Assembly (NCBI GenBank): GCA_029834535.1
Contig: JAQMWT010000564.1
Span: forward strand, 1-64,000
Direction: 5' to 3'
From: Chrysophaeum taylorii
Lineage: Eukaryota > Sar > Pelagophyceae > Pelagomonadales > Pelagomonadaceae
Length of the DNA: 64,000 nt
Each line of letters opens with the position of its first letter. The stretch's first letter is position 1. The position numbers and the translations under genes are program-made. The notes beneath the pieces were generated by a model that saw only the letters and a program-made list of their open reading frames with translations, did no database searches and was not told the origin of the DNA. Of the stretch, positions 1-9,618 are shown one piece after another.

Positions 1-290
1 TTAGGCGGCATTAGCATCTTTCGAATGTTGAGAGCAGAGGAGCAGATGCGATGCTGGCGGCGTGGCCCTGGTGCAGAGCGCTGACACTGATGAGGAACAT
101 CAAGGTGCTGGACATGTTGGCTGTGGCGTGAGCCGTGGATTGCTCCTGCTGGTATTTCCAGTTGCGACCATACTCTGATGCGATAATGCGTCTGTGAAGA
201 GTTTTCCATCGTCAACACGCTTTCACGATACGATAGAGTTGATCCTCAGGGATGCGGAATCCACGTTCGTCCTTGAGATATGCTTTGAGC

Positions 291-1990
291 TTATCGCTCT
301 GGTTGCGATGCACGAGAACTGGAGTAAAACCTGAATCGTCGAGAACAACGAACAACCTCTAGGCGATCTTTTCGTTTAGGCATCGGAATGCTACCATCCG
401 GCGGAGGTGGCCGGTTGAGGAACGAAAAATCCTGTTCAGGTGTCGCGTCGCTGACGGGACTTGAATCAGCAGCGGGAGTTGGATCCGGTTCTTGGTGTTC
501 GTCGTCATCGCTAGGTTTATCAGCGTGCTTGTCTTCGTGAGTCTCGCCCTCATTTTGCGATTCCTGTCTAACTTCCGGCATTTGCTGTTCGCTTATAGCT
601 GGTAGCTGGTCCTCTTGTGTTGCCTTTGTTGGAATCTGTGCGAGTGCTTTGATCCGTTCGATCTCCTTGTTACGGTTGACTGGCATGTCTGCGTCGACAT
701 GAAAGTCGTTAGAGGTGACGATTTTCCCATATCGCCCTTGATGTACAAGCAAGATAGAGCTGTGAACATCTCGAATAAATCGGTCCGTTCCGGGGAGGTT
801 CGGGAGATAGTTGTTACTATGAAAGTAAGAGGCGGAGACGCTGGAGGGTTCCAGCTTGTGACTTTGAGGGTAGACAAAAGTGACAGGTTCGCCAAAGGGG
901 AGAAGCTTCAAGAGCGGTGCCATGGGTGACATGATACGCCGGGGAACGGTGCATGTCATGTTTGTGCGCGAGGGCAGTCCATGAGAGCGCTGGTTGTCGG
1001 CTTGGATCTTATGCAGGAGAGCAAATGGGTGATAATACTCAGCGGCAATAGACTTTCCTTCGATGCGTACACTGCGAAGGTCGAGGAGACGAACCACGGT
1101 GCCTCGGGTGTTTTCCTTGATAATGTTTTCAGCAAAGTTCCGCTGGTGGAGGTGGCGACCAAGGATTTGGAATCGGAGACCAAGCTGCACCTTGAGGGGG
1201 TGGAAAGCTTCAGAGCGGAAAGTTGAGAATGCATCAGACGATATGATCTTCACATTGACATCGAATTCGACTTTAATCACATTGACCACATAGAGGATGC
1301 CGGCCAGAACATCCTGTGCGTCTAATTTCCGCAGGAAATAGACCCATTTGTGTGCTGACATAATACACACAAAGTGCATGATGTAGCGAAATCCGCCGTA
1401 GCACTTGCGGATGCTCGGGTATTATACATCCATGTGGAGGTGTTGGCCAGGAGCATAGGCCAGTTCATCCTTGGACCAGGAATTGTTCTTGTGACTGAAG
1501 CTTACATGCGATTGGCAGCGCTTGCATTCACTGCAGTCTTGCAGATACCGATCATCACCTGGGCGGAGATTCGTTACATTAGCGGCAATCGTGCGGCGAA
1601 GAATCTCGGGTTGCTGGTGGTGTATGCGGTGCCAGCGAGTGACCAAAAGCACTCTTTTGGCGTGCTGAATGGTGCCGGGCTGGTGCAAGGGAGGCAGAGC
1701 AGCAGTCGAAGCGCTGGGGGGGCTGGGTCGCTTGTCGACTCGGATTTTAGCAACGGTTGCCTCGGCAAGAAGCGTCTCGAGGTTTGTCGATTTGCTTGGT
1801 TTGCGGATCGCATCATGGTGAGCATCTGCAACGGCATTGAAGAGGGAGGTGAGGTTCAGGTCTTCCTCTGCTAAGAGACGGCTGGAGATGCTCATGAAGA
1901 ATTTTGCAACTTGGTTGATGTCACCGGGGCTGGGGATGCCATTGCGTATTGTTGCCCATTCGATGTGAAAGTTCACGTGGTGGTGCGATT
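291..1990 (-). pseudogene. pre-integrase zinc domain and integrase of element I
   Basis: From 1990 down, the frame carries a copia-type zinc-binding segment (WHRIHH followed by CSECKRC, near 1640-1520), then HLHMDV, the start of the integrase core with the first catalytic Asp. A single in-frame TAA at 1422-1424 interrupts the core; the same frame then continues with RYIMHFVCIMSAHKWVYFL-like sequence. The second Asp is in IISSDAF and the Glu in HQRNFAENI, giving a D, D, E arrangement. The C-terminal part becomes acidic and proline-rich after about 650. The frame is the same one used by the C-terminal half of the upstream methyltransferase, so both belonged to one pol polyprotein. Integrase assignment rests on the D-D-E pattern and flanking motifs; no RT is inside the window. 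Confidence 0.72.
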
Positions 1991-1999
1991 CGTGGAATG

Positions 2000-3640
2000 C
2001 GAGGACAGCGCTGTACTTTGCCTGCAGCATGTGGTGCGGGACGGCGTTGGCCAGTGCCTTGAACGCGAAGTACGGCGGGTGCTGTTTGAACAGTCGGAGC
2101 AGTTCCGGGTCCGAGTGGTGTCCAAACTTTGCGATTTCGTTGAGGGTCGCATAGCGGATGTGGTCTGGAGAGATCAGCAGCAGCAGGCGTTGGTAGCTCG
2201 TGTTGGTGGGGTACGAGCCAGTGACCGAGTAGCACTTGGTGCTCTTCTGAAGCGTGTCTCCGATGTGGCCGACATAGTCCGCGTACGTGGGACGTGCTTT
2301 GGACATAATGAGTCCCTTGGGTCATCGAGAGCAATTCGCCTTGTGAGTCGATCGCGGCAAAGCCAGGATGCGAACGATTCATATAGTGGACCCAAGTGGA
2401 CGGGCGCGAACAGCTGTGAGCGGCGGCCAAGGAGGTGGTGTAAGCGACGACCAGAAAGGCGGTGCCCTTGGGAACATCCAGGGAAAAGGAGTGCGTTGGG
2501 GAGAAGACTGCGGGTTGATGGGAACAGTCCAAAATTTGAGGGGCCTGGAATGTAGTGTGAGGGAGGCGCGCGATAAGTATCCACATGCAACTGCAGGAGC
2601 GGCGGTGCCGGTGATGGCTCCGTCCAAATGGTAAGCACATTGAGACTCGGAGGCATGAAAACTGCGGATGGTGTTCCAAGCGGCGAGAGTGGGGTGTTGC
2701 GACAAATGGTTGTGCAGGAGTGTGAAAACCAGGAGGTGGGATATGGACGCCATTGCGGCGTAGGGGGTGCCGTCGGCATCTAGACCGAGCTCCGTGAAGG
2801 ACTTGGTGAGACGTGCGAGCATTTGGCAGATGCGGGCATTCTCGGAAATCGAGAGTTTCGAGGCGTTGGCGGGCTTGTAGGAGTAGGTGGCCTTGTGCTG
2901 GTAGTAGTCCAATGTGGAGCGGGGCACTGTACCACGAAGGGCGGGTTTGGCGATCCAGAGATCGTCAGGGATGGTGTGACTGGGGTCCAGGAGAGGAACC
3001 ATGCTCGGAGGCGAGGTTAACCAAGGAGAGGCGGTTTTCTCGAGGTTGTAGCCGGTGAGCGGGTGCCGGGCATACACAGCGAGATAGCGTGTCTTGCTGA
3101 TGACGTCACCAAAAGCAGAGGCATTGTAGACGCCGGAGTGGCGGAAGTAGCCTAAGCGCTGGTAACCTTTGGCGAGTTGAGCATACTCGTGGTGAGTTCG
3201 TGGGTTGGGAGGTACGTTCTCGACAATGGCATAGGCCGGGAGCGTGCAACAACGAAGCGGATTTGTTCTTTGACGGAAAGGTCGGCGGTGACCGGAGTGG
3301 CATAGCCGTCGTATTCTTTCATTACACTCGGATGTTGGCAGGGCAGTGTAAAAGCTGCCAGGTCGAATGTAGGGAGTCGTATTTTGCCGGTTTGGAGTGC
3401 GGCATTGAGTTTTCTGAGGTCCGCATAGTGCTGGGCGTGCGGGAAGAGTTGTTGCGCACGGGTGCGCAGGATATCGTTGATTTCGCAGGTGACCACGACA
3501 GTAAGGCGTTTGTCGAATCGTTTGCGAAAGGTGTCGAAACCTTCCTGGTGAAGTCCACCTGCAACAATGGCTGTTTTGAGCAGAGGGACTGGTGTTTGCA
3601 CGGAGAGGTCTGCTGAGCCATTGAAGGCGTAGTGGACGAC
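2000..3640 (-). pseudogene. C5-cytosine DNA methyltransferase domain inside pol of element I
   Basis: Ordered C5-MTase motifs are readable: a motif I-like GGLHQEGFDTF (3559-3527), motif II TCEIND (about 3490-3473), motif IV FTLPCQ with the catalytic Cys (3349-3335), motif VI AIVENVP (ENV at 3221-3213), motif VIII YQRLGY...VYNASAFG (about 3150-3085), motif IX RYATLNEIAKFG (2156-2121) and motif X ALANAVP (2057-2037). Such enzymes transfer a methyl group from SAM to cytosine C5. The segment between VIII and IX (the target-recognition region) is long, over 250 residues, and contains a second motif IX-like stretch. Lesions: one frameshift between motifs IV and VI, and TGA stops at 2379-2381 and 2322-2324. 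From motif VI on it shares one frame with the integrase. Motif I and the PQ of motif VIII are degraded, so this copy is probably inactive. Confidence 0.8.
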
Positions 3641-3842
3641 AGGATGTTCGAGGTTGAGCAGTTCGCTGAGATATAGAGAATGGTTCTGTAACTTAGCGAA
3701 ATCGAGCATGTGCGATTGTGAGCGTGTCTTTGCGACATGCTGTGTGATGTGTGCAAGCTCGTCATTGAGTGACATTCGTTTTCTTGCGTGGAAACTGAGC
3801 ATAGTGGCGAATGTTTGCTTTGGCTGGGATGGCAGGGACAAC

Positions 3843-3932
3843 AGGCCGTTTGGTTTGCGAGTGGCGAGTACGACGGCGGTCTTTCCTAGGCCGTTTGGTT
3901 TGCGAGTGGCGAGTACGACGGCGGTCTTTCCT
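3843..3932 (-). repeat. 45-bp perfect tandem duplication in element I pol
   Basis: Two adjacent 45-bp copies (3843-3887 and 3888-3932) are identical. On the minus strand they encode the same 15 residues (LGKTAVVLATRKPNG) twice in frame, between the protease end and the methyltransferase. A recent slip duplication is the simplest reading. Confidence 0.9.
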
Positions 3933-3972
3933 AGAAGTGTTGCATAATCGTGGGGGTCTGAGGTTGAGGACT

Positions 3973-4503
3973 TTAGAAGCTCATAGAGGTAGCGCTCGTG
4001 GGGCAGTGGCGGATCTGTTGCTTGTACATGTAGAGCTTTGAGCTGAGATGTTGCGATAACCTGAACACCTTGCCCGAATTGCGGGACGACCATAAATACG
4101 AGACATAAAGCGTAACCGGTTTTGTCTTTTGTATCCTTTGAAGAGAGACCTGCAGCCTGCAGATACAACGGTTTAACACCGATGAAGTGGCTGGTGAGGG
4201 TGCCTCGTCCCATATGAATGGTGTGTTCGGAATTCGGCGTATGGTCTCAGGGACAAAGTTTTGAATTGTGCGCGTAAAGCAAAAAGATGCGCCACCGTCA
4301 ATCAATGAGGTTTCGGTGCCGGGTCCATTGCATCCGTGCAGCGAGTTAGTCTTCTTTGAGGTCTTTCCTGGAGTGTAATTTGGCACAAAGAAATCTGCGA
4401 CTTTGGGCGAGATAGTTGATGGGGTCGGGAAATTCGTCATTTTGAGGTTTGGTGCCTGATGGAGTAAGGTGTGGTTGGCGCCACAGGCGTCGTAGGCAAC
4501 CAT
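3973..4503 (-). pseudogene. aspartic protease region of element I
   Basis: The 176-codon minus-strand frame contains ETSLIDGGASFCF near its middle, with the presumed catalytic Asp at 4299-4297. This matches the D-[ST]-G-A signature of retroelement proteases with Gly in place of Ser/Thr. A neighbouring frame (from 4213) continues with VFMVVPQFGQGVQVIATSQL, resembling the copia protease C-terminus (VxYVPxLxxNLLSxxQL). The two halves are in different frames, so at least one frameshift lies near 4220. It sits between gag and the methyltransferase, as expected. DGG instead of DSG/DTG may reflect decay. Confidence 0.6.
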
Positions 4504-6013
4504 CAGCGAAAAAGCCGACTCTGGCGGAGAGCACGCATGTAGTCACTGTGACGTTTTGCGAAGTCTTCGGCGGAGTCTGCTTCATCATTGGTTTCGGGAA
4601 TGGTGTCGTCGTAGAGGTCTAGCTGACCGTTGTCGTCATATAAACCGAGGTGTCCTTTGTCGTCTTGTTCATCGGTGTCGGCTTCGCCCTCATCAGGTGG
4701 ATTGTCCTGGGGATCGGACGTTAACATCTGGAGGAATTCGGCGGCGTCGTTTTAGTATCTCGTCGGAGATGGTGGTGATGAGGTTGATTAGCTTGTTCAT
4801 TCGCCCGGAGCTGGACGTATGTTGGACCGGCTTGGCTAAGATTCCGTGTGGTTTGGAGCTTGCGACGGACTTCACGAAGGGGGACTTTGAAGAGCTGGTC
4901 AGGAGTAGATGGTTTTGGTGGATGAGGTTGTGTGGGGAAAGTGACCTTGCGAAGATGCGGGTGCTCGCGTTTGTCAGGGGTGACAGGAGGAGCGCGGGGA
5001 CGGTGCTTGTTCTTCGGTGGGGTGACAGGGGTGGCCTTGGGCTTAGGACTGTCATTGATGTCGTTGTAAGACGGGGAGCGAGGATTAGGAGGCTTTTTGC
5101 TTGGAGGGGGCTTCTTGAGGTGCCGCGAAATTTGCTTCTTGCGGTAGGCATGGAGGTGGTGAATGAGGTCATTGTCTTCCTCTTGATCAAGGTTGGCGTC
5201 CGTGAGAAAAACAGCGACGGGGTCGGTGTCTTCAACGGGGTCCGGTGGGGTGTCGTCTTCAGAGGGAGAGGTGTCATCATCGTCTTCGGTGAGGTGGAGA
5301 CCATGACGGCGGGAGCGAAAGCGGGGGTTGTCTTTGTCCTTTGTTGGCAGACGACCAAAGTCCGTAACGAAGCGCAAAGGCTTGAAGTTGAGAGTTGGGT
5401 GAGGCTTGAGGTGAGCCCAAAAGTTGCGCTCAAACGTCGAAATGACGGTGATGCGAGCGATGAGCTTAGGAAGGTGGTGGATGGCTTCCTTGTCTTCGTC
5501 GAGTAATAGCGAGTCGTTGGGATTGCGCAGACAGTTAGCAAGACGTGCAAAGCCTTTGATGTGTGTTTGGGCGCGGGAGTCAAGCAAGCTTGGGGGGTAC
5601 TTGAAGCGAAGAATTTGGTGAATTTCTTCGAGGATCTTGTCGTCGGGAAGTTGGAGAGAAGCTTCGGTGGTTATCTGGCGCAGTTGTTGCTGGACATGAC
5701 GCATGTAGTCGATGTAGTGAGCAGGCTCATTCATGTATTTCGGGGTTGAACGGCGTGTCCAGAAAGCCATTATATACACAATGCGCATGATGGATGTGGT
5801 TCTGGCCCGTGTGCTTGTCGAGTGCTAGGCGAACTTGAAGCACAAATTCGAGTCCTATCGGGTAGGAGGATCCGAGTGCATCGATTTCGTCGTATGCTGG
5901 GTGCTTGACGGAGTCGCTACCGGCATGTAGGAAACGGCGAAATAGGGGGTGTATGGTCTCGCGGAGATATACGATGAAGTCGGCTTCTTTTCCTTGGAGA
6001 TGGGGTTGAGTGA
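4503..6013 (-). pseudogene. gag, C-terminal two thirds (element I)
   Basis: A reading frame from the Helitron junction at 6013 continues through a 355-codon open frame (5788-4721). The segment with YIDYMRHVQQQLRQI and LPDDKILEEIHQIL is clearly homologous to the gag frame at 17555-18163 (YFDYMPHLEQQL, LSDEEILKTIHKIL). It is followed by a Lys/Pro/Arg-rich stretch and an acidic tail (about 4727-4510) before the protease. No zinc knuckle is seen. The upstream part of the same gag lies beyond the Helitron at 8224-8987. A one-base frame difference exists across the Helitron junction. Confidence 0.65.
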
Positions 6014-6047
6014 TCCTTACTACTAATCGACAGATGTTTGTCTGTCT

Positions 6048-6193
6048 GTCTGTTTGTCTTTAAATGTCGACTGCTAAGAGGGGGGTGTGTGTGGGGAGCA
6101 TGAAGGATGTGGGTGGGTCTGTCTGTTTGTCTTTAAATGTCGACTGCTAAGAGGGGGGTGTATGTGGGGAGCATGAAGGATGTGGGTGGGTTT
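6048..6193 (+). repeat. 73-bp tandem duplication near the Helitron A 5' end
   Basis: Two copies of a 73-bp unit (from 6048 and from 6121) differ by very few bases. The unit starts in a TGTC/TTTG microsatellite and ends with GGATGTGGGTGGG. It is absent from Helitrons B and C, so it arose in this copy. Confidence 0.85.
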
Positions 6194-6252
6194 GTGGGGT
6201 TTGTTCCTCGATTTAGGGTAAGGATCAGGTAGGCCCGCGAGCCAGGCAGGCA

Positions 6253-6867
6253 TTGATCCTCCAGGCCGTCTACGGCGACCTCGCAGACTGTTTCCACGAC
6301 CCACGGCGGCTCTTTCAGCGCGCCATTCTCACGCCCCGTCGAAACGATGTTGTCGATGCTGTCAACGCGCGCATGACCGCGGCCTTTTTTTCCCGGAGAC
6401 GAGGCGTCGGAGTTCTTTTCGGCCGACTAGGTTGGGTCGGAAGACGACGCCTCGCTCTCAATAGTCGAGTTTTGAACTCCCTGACAACCAACGGCATGCT
6501 GACTTTGATCGCGAGCTTAAACTCTTCGCAACCTCGACCCGTCGCACGGCCACTGCAACGGTACCAGATACATGATCGATCGTGTCGTTGTCACCGAGGC
6601 TCCTCCAACCTGTATCCCTTAAGGCCCGCCGACGCCAAACGATCACCAAGAGCCAGGGCCAGACGCCCCGCGAGGTCGGCGTCCTCTTGGCGAAGCCCGT
6701 CTTCTGCCACGTCCAGCTCGACGTGGCTCTCTGTCGATCGGCAACCCCGAGGATATCCTCTTCTTGGTCGACGACTCCACCCTACTCCACACGTGCTCCG
6801 CAATACCGATAAGCCCCCTCCCGGCGTCTACGCGCGCACTGTAAGTGAACTTACTGGGACCAGGTGA
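6253..6867 (+). pseudogene. PIF1-type helicase C-terminal fragment in Helitron A
   Basis: The open frame begins with LQAVYGDLADCFHDPRRLFQ and AILTPRRNDVVDAVNARM, the region that follows the core motifs in Helitron PIF1 helicases. A second frame (about 6640-6740) gives SQGQTPREVGVLLAKPVF and HVQLDVALCRS, matching helicase motifs V and VI (normally KSQGQT and QLYVALSR). The N-terminal helicase half with Walker A and B, and any Rep domain, are missing. At least one frameshift separates the two parts. The same fragment occurs at 7257-7871 and 42061-42655, so it is the fixed payload of this small family. Confidence 0.75.
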
Positions 6868-6959
6868 ACTTACTGGGGTTTGAGATTGGGACTAGGTGAA
6901 TATAGTAACCAGGTGAACTTACTGGGACCAGGTGAACTTACTGGGGGTTTTAGAGTAAA

Positions 6960-7994
6960 CAAGTGCAGGCCAGTAAGTTCACCTACTCCCAATCTCTAAC
7001 CCCAGTAAGTTCACCTGGTCCCAGTAAGTTTCATATAAGTTCACCTGGTCAGTAAGTTCACCTAGCTCACACCAACAACTCCTTTGAGCTCGTCGCTCTC
7101 GCCTCCGCCAATCTAAGCTGCTTTGATCCGCACGCGCCGCCAACCTTTGAGTTTACTCTAAAAACCCTTTACTCTAAAAACCCCAGTATGTTCACCTGGT
7201 CCCAGTTTCACCTGGTCACTCAGTTCACCTAGTCCCAATCTCTAACCCCAGTAAGTTCACGTGGTCCCAGTAAGTTCACCTATAGTGCGCGTGTAGACGC
7301 CGGGAGGGGGCTTATCGGTATTGCGCAGCACGTGTGGGGTAGGGTGGAGTCGTCGACCCAGATGAGTATATCCTCGGGGATGCCGATCGACAGAGAGCCA
7401 CGTAGAGCTGGACGTGGCAGAAGACGGGCTTGGGAAAGAGGACGCCGACCTCGCGGGGCGTCTGGCCCTGGCTCTTGTTGATCGTTTGGCGTAGGCGGGC
7501 CTTAAGGGATACAGGTTGGAGGAGCCTCGGTGACAACGACACGATCGATCATGTATCTGGTACCGTTGCAGTGGCCGTGCGACGGGTCGAGGTTGCGAAG
7601 AGTTTAAGCTCGCGATCAAAGTCAGCATGCCGTTGGTTGTCAGGGAGTTCAAAACTCGACTATTGAGAGCGAGGCGTCGTCTTCCGACCCAACCTAGTCG
7701 GCCGAAAAGAACTCCGACGCCTCGTCTCCGGGAAAAAAAGGCCGCGGTCATGCGCGCGTTGACAGCATCGACAACATCGTTTCGACGGGGCGTGAGAATG
7801 GCGCGCTGAAAGAGCCGCCGCGGGTCGTGGAAATAGTCTGCGAGGTCGCCGTAGACGGCTTGGAGGATCACTGTCTGGCTCTCGCGCCTACCTGGTCCTT
7901 ACTCTCGGGCCTACCTGACCCTTACCCTAAATCGAGGGACAGACAGACAAACAGACAAACAAACAAACAAACATCTGTCGATTAGTAGTTAAGA
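6960..7994 (-). mobile_element. Helitron B, inserted in reverse inside Helitron A
   Basis: Read on the minus strand it starts TCTTAACTACTAATCGA at 7994 and ends CCTGCACTTG at 6960, 1035 bp in all. The surrounding copy A reads TTTTAGAGTAAA before it and CTCAAAGG after it, exactly the joined sequence found uninterrupted in Helitron C (about 42778-42798). The insertion therefore added no bases and made no target duplication, the expected outcome of Helitron insertion. This gives the ends of the family to the base. Confidence 0.85.
7257..7871 (-). pseudogene. PIF1-type helicase C-terminal fragment in Helitron B
   Basis: Nearly identical on the minus strand to the fragment at 6253-6867, including AILTPRRNDVVDAVNARM and, in another frame, INKSQGQTPREVGVLFPKPV followed by HVQLYVALCRS. 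Motif V (KSQGQT) is better kept here than in copy A. Only the C-terminal third of a PIF1 helicase is present, without Walker motifs, so the element depended on proteins from another Helitron. Confidence 0.78.
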
Positions 7995-8223
7995 CTCAAA
8001 GGTTAGCGGCGTGTGCGGATCAAAGCAGCTTATATTGGCGGAGGCGAGAGCGACGAGCTCGAAGGAGTGGTGTGAGCACGAGTAGGTTTACGCCGAACTT
8101 AATGGGGTTAGAGATTTTGACTAGGTGAACTTACTGACCAGGTGAACTTACTGGGACCAGGTGACCAGGTGAACTTACTGGGGTTAGAGATTGGGACTAG
8201 GTGAACTTACTGGCCTGCACTTG

Positions 8224-8520
8224 TCGGATATAACTTGCCCTTTCGTCATATCGGTCGGGTCCTTGTCTTTGGCTTTGAGTTCTTGGGGCTTTGGCTCGTA
8301 GACGTTGTCCAGGAAGTGCTTGCCGAACTTGCGGTAGACACCCTTGTAGTAGACGTAACGGCCTTGGGAATCTGGCGTGTTCCCGGTGGTAGAGTGGTTG
8401 TCGGGGTCCTTGTCGTATTCGTCGATACAGTGGCTTAGGGGGGCGTCAGCGAGATCATTAGATCCCCGCAGGACGGATTCCCACGTGTAGCAGCCCTGTA
8501 TGAAGTACTGAGTTATACCT
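8224..8520 (-). pseudogene. gag middle segment (element I), upstream of the Helitron
   Basis: On the minus strand an open segment encodes sequence such as DLADAPLSHCIDEYDKDP and GRYVYYKGVYRKFGKHFLDN, ending at the Helitron A junction. It links the N-terminal gag frame (8987-8523) with the rest of gag beyond 6013. The homologous gag at 17555-18163 lacks this part, so that copy has an internal deletion. No named domain is recognised; a capsid-like role is inferred from position only. Confidence 0.5.
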
Positions 8521-8522
8521 GT

Positions 8523-8987
8523 CTAAGGCACCCGGTGTTCGACGAACAATTGCATGACGCGAAACGAAAGCATATGGGGTGTGACTTGAGCGTTGTCCAT
8601 TGACTTGAGGACGGCGCTGGGTGGGTCACTAAAGGTGTTAACCTTTGACTTGGGATCTCGTTGAGCCGGAGTGGGAGGCGGAGCCGCAGCAGCGACGGCA
8701 GGTGGTGGTGCTTGCGTTGCTTGGGCGGTCAACGCGTTGAATTGAGCATTGAATTGTGCCATCAAGCGGGCTTCTTGGTCTTGCATCTCTTGTTTATGCC
8801 GAGCTTCGTACGCTTGAGCTTGTTGTTGCATGTCTCTTTGGTACTTGGCTTCTAAGCGAGCTTCTTGTTCTCTTATCTCCTTTTGGAGTTCTTGATTGGT
8901 TGGCATTTTGCTTGGGTTCAGGAACGTCAGTGAGCGGGGCTTGTCTGGGAATCCTGAGGCTCTGCTGATACCGGGACTGGTGCCCAA
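8523..8987 (-). pseudogene. gag N-terminal region with coiled coil (element I)
   Basis: The 154-codon frame starts a few bases inside the LTR boundary. It contains a Gln/Glu/Arg-rich coiled-coil stretch (NQELQKEIREQEARLEAKYQ and repeats of EARxxxQMQxQ type), then an Ala/Pro/Gln-rich linker, then PPSAVLKSMDNAQVTPHML. The last part aligns with LPSPILQALKNAQLTPQML in the gag at 17555-18163, which identifies the family. The frame ends at a TAA at 8523; homologous gag sequence continues just downstream in another frame. Confidence 0.6.
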
Positions 8988-8991
8988 TACC

Positions 8992-9187
8992 TAGAGAACA
9001 GTAATCACAACTGTGTTACCCTTCAGCAGAGCGTGAGAACAGTGGTAGTCTGTCCTCGAATCTGTCTCTTAATCGAGGACAGCCGGTGTGAACAACACAG
9101 TGTTTTCTTAAATCAAAAGGTGGCAAGGTTAAGAGAACTAACCCTATAATAGGGGGTACTAACCGTAATTCAGATTTTCTATCTCTA
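8992..9187 (-). repeat. 5' LTR of element I (alpha family)
   Basis: This 196-bp sequence, read on the minus strand from TAGAGATAGAAAAT to TTACTGTTCTCTA, recurs at 17210-17387 and 60464-60647. It lies directly upstream of gag. After the LTR end comes GGTATTGGGCACCAGTCC, similar to GGTTTGGACCCAGTCC after the second copy and probably a primer-binding site. The ends are TAGAGA...TCTCTA rather than TG...CA. The outer flank is a SINE cut off in its 3' tail. Confidence 0.75.
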
Positions 9188-9520
9188 GCCAGGCCGGACC
9201 GGCAGGAGCCGGTACGGGATCTCAGAGCGAAATCACGCAGCTGGGGCAGAGACGAAGGGCGAGGAGTGTTGATGGCGGACCGCCACTGCACACGGTCTTG
9301 TGCGAGGTCGTGCAAAAACGTCGCAGGCCGCGAACGTGTTGGTCCACGAACAATCGACCTGTCCGTCGCGTTCTGCTCAACCGCGCGAACCCCATCCCAG
9401 CGCGGACTTTCCGGTTGCTAACCGGCCAGCCCGGGAGGCGAGCAGGCACCGTCTCACTCCGGGACGGCCGGGGCCGCCGCAGGGAGCAAGCGTGGTAGGC
9501 GCCGTCCTCCATCGCAACCA
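9188..9520 (-). mobile_element. SINE-like retroposon, subfamily R2, tail truncated
   Basis: Closely similar to 37256-37637. It shares the head GGTTGCGATGGAGGACGG and the last part before the tail (GGAGCC...CCGGCC) with subfamily R1 copies, but has a different middle. The expected tail of CTTCAGACC and (CTAA)n is missing because the LTR of element I starts at that point; the LTR element therefore landed in this SINE. Confidence 0.65.
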
Positions 9521-9618
9521 GACAGTTAGCGATCGCAGGGTTGGTGACTCTATGCCACTTGGGGTTAGTGAAGTAGAGGGATTGGGTGCAGACTCAGACA
9601 ATTGGTCTGCCCCCTACT

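Larger units (their letters stand above)
6014..8223 (+). mobile_element. Helitron A, non-autonomous, split by copy B
   Basis: The outer copy runs from TCCTTACTACTAATCGA at 6014 to CACTTG at 8223, with copy B (6960-7994) inserted inside it. The total without B is about 1175 bp. The 5' TC and TACTACTA resemble the canonical Helitron TCTCTACTA start; the 3' CTTG followed by T is close to, but not, the usual CTRR-T. Inside are a PIF1 helicase fragment and arrays of AGGTGAACTTACTGG. Copy A interrupts the gag of LTR element I without a target duplication (flanks GAGTGA and TCGGAT). Its remaining 3' part lies at 7995-8223. Confidence 0.75.
1..9187 (-). mobile_element. LTR element I: Ty1/copia-type with embedded DNA methyltransferase (3' part outside window)
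   Basis: All parts lie on the minus strand in the order LTR (9187-8992), gag (8987 to about 4500), aspartic protease (active-site region near 4299), C5-cytosine methyltransferase (about 3640-2000), zinc-binding pre-integrase (about 1650-1430) and integrase (1430 to about 600). The integrase lying before any reverse transcriptase is the Ty1/copia order; reverse transcriptase and RNase H must lie beyond position 1. The gag is interrupted at 6014-8223 by a Helitron that contains a second Helitron. Several stops and frameshifts show that this copy is dead. Relatives with the same LTR are at 17210-20213 and ending at 60647. Confidence 0.8.

Noticed and set aside
6960-7994. 6.2-8.2 kb read as a single inverted-repeat (TIR) transposon with opposed helicase genes
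   Set aside because: The sequence on both sides of copy B joins to the uninterrupted Helitron C sequence, so it is one Helitron inserted in another, not a TIR element.
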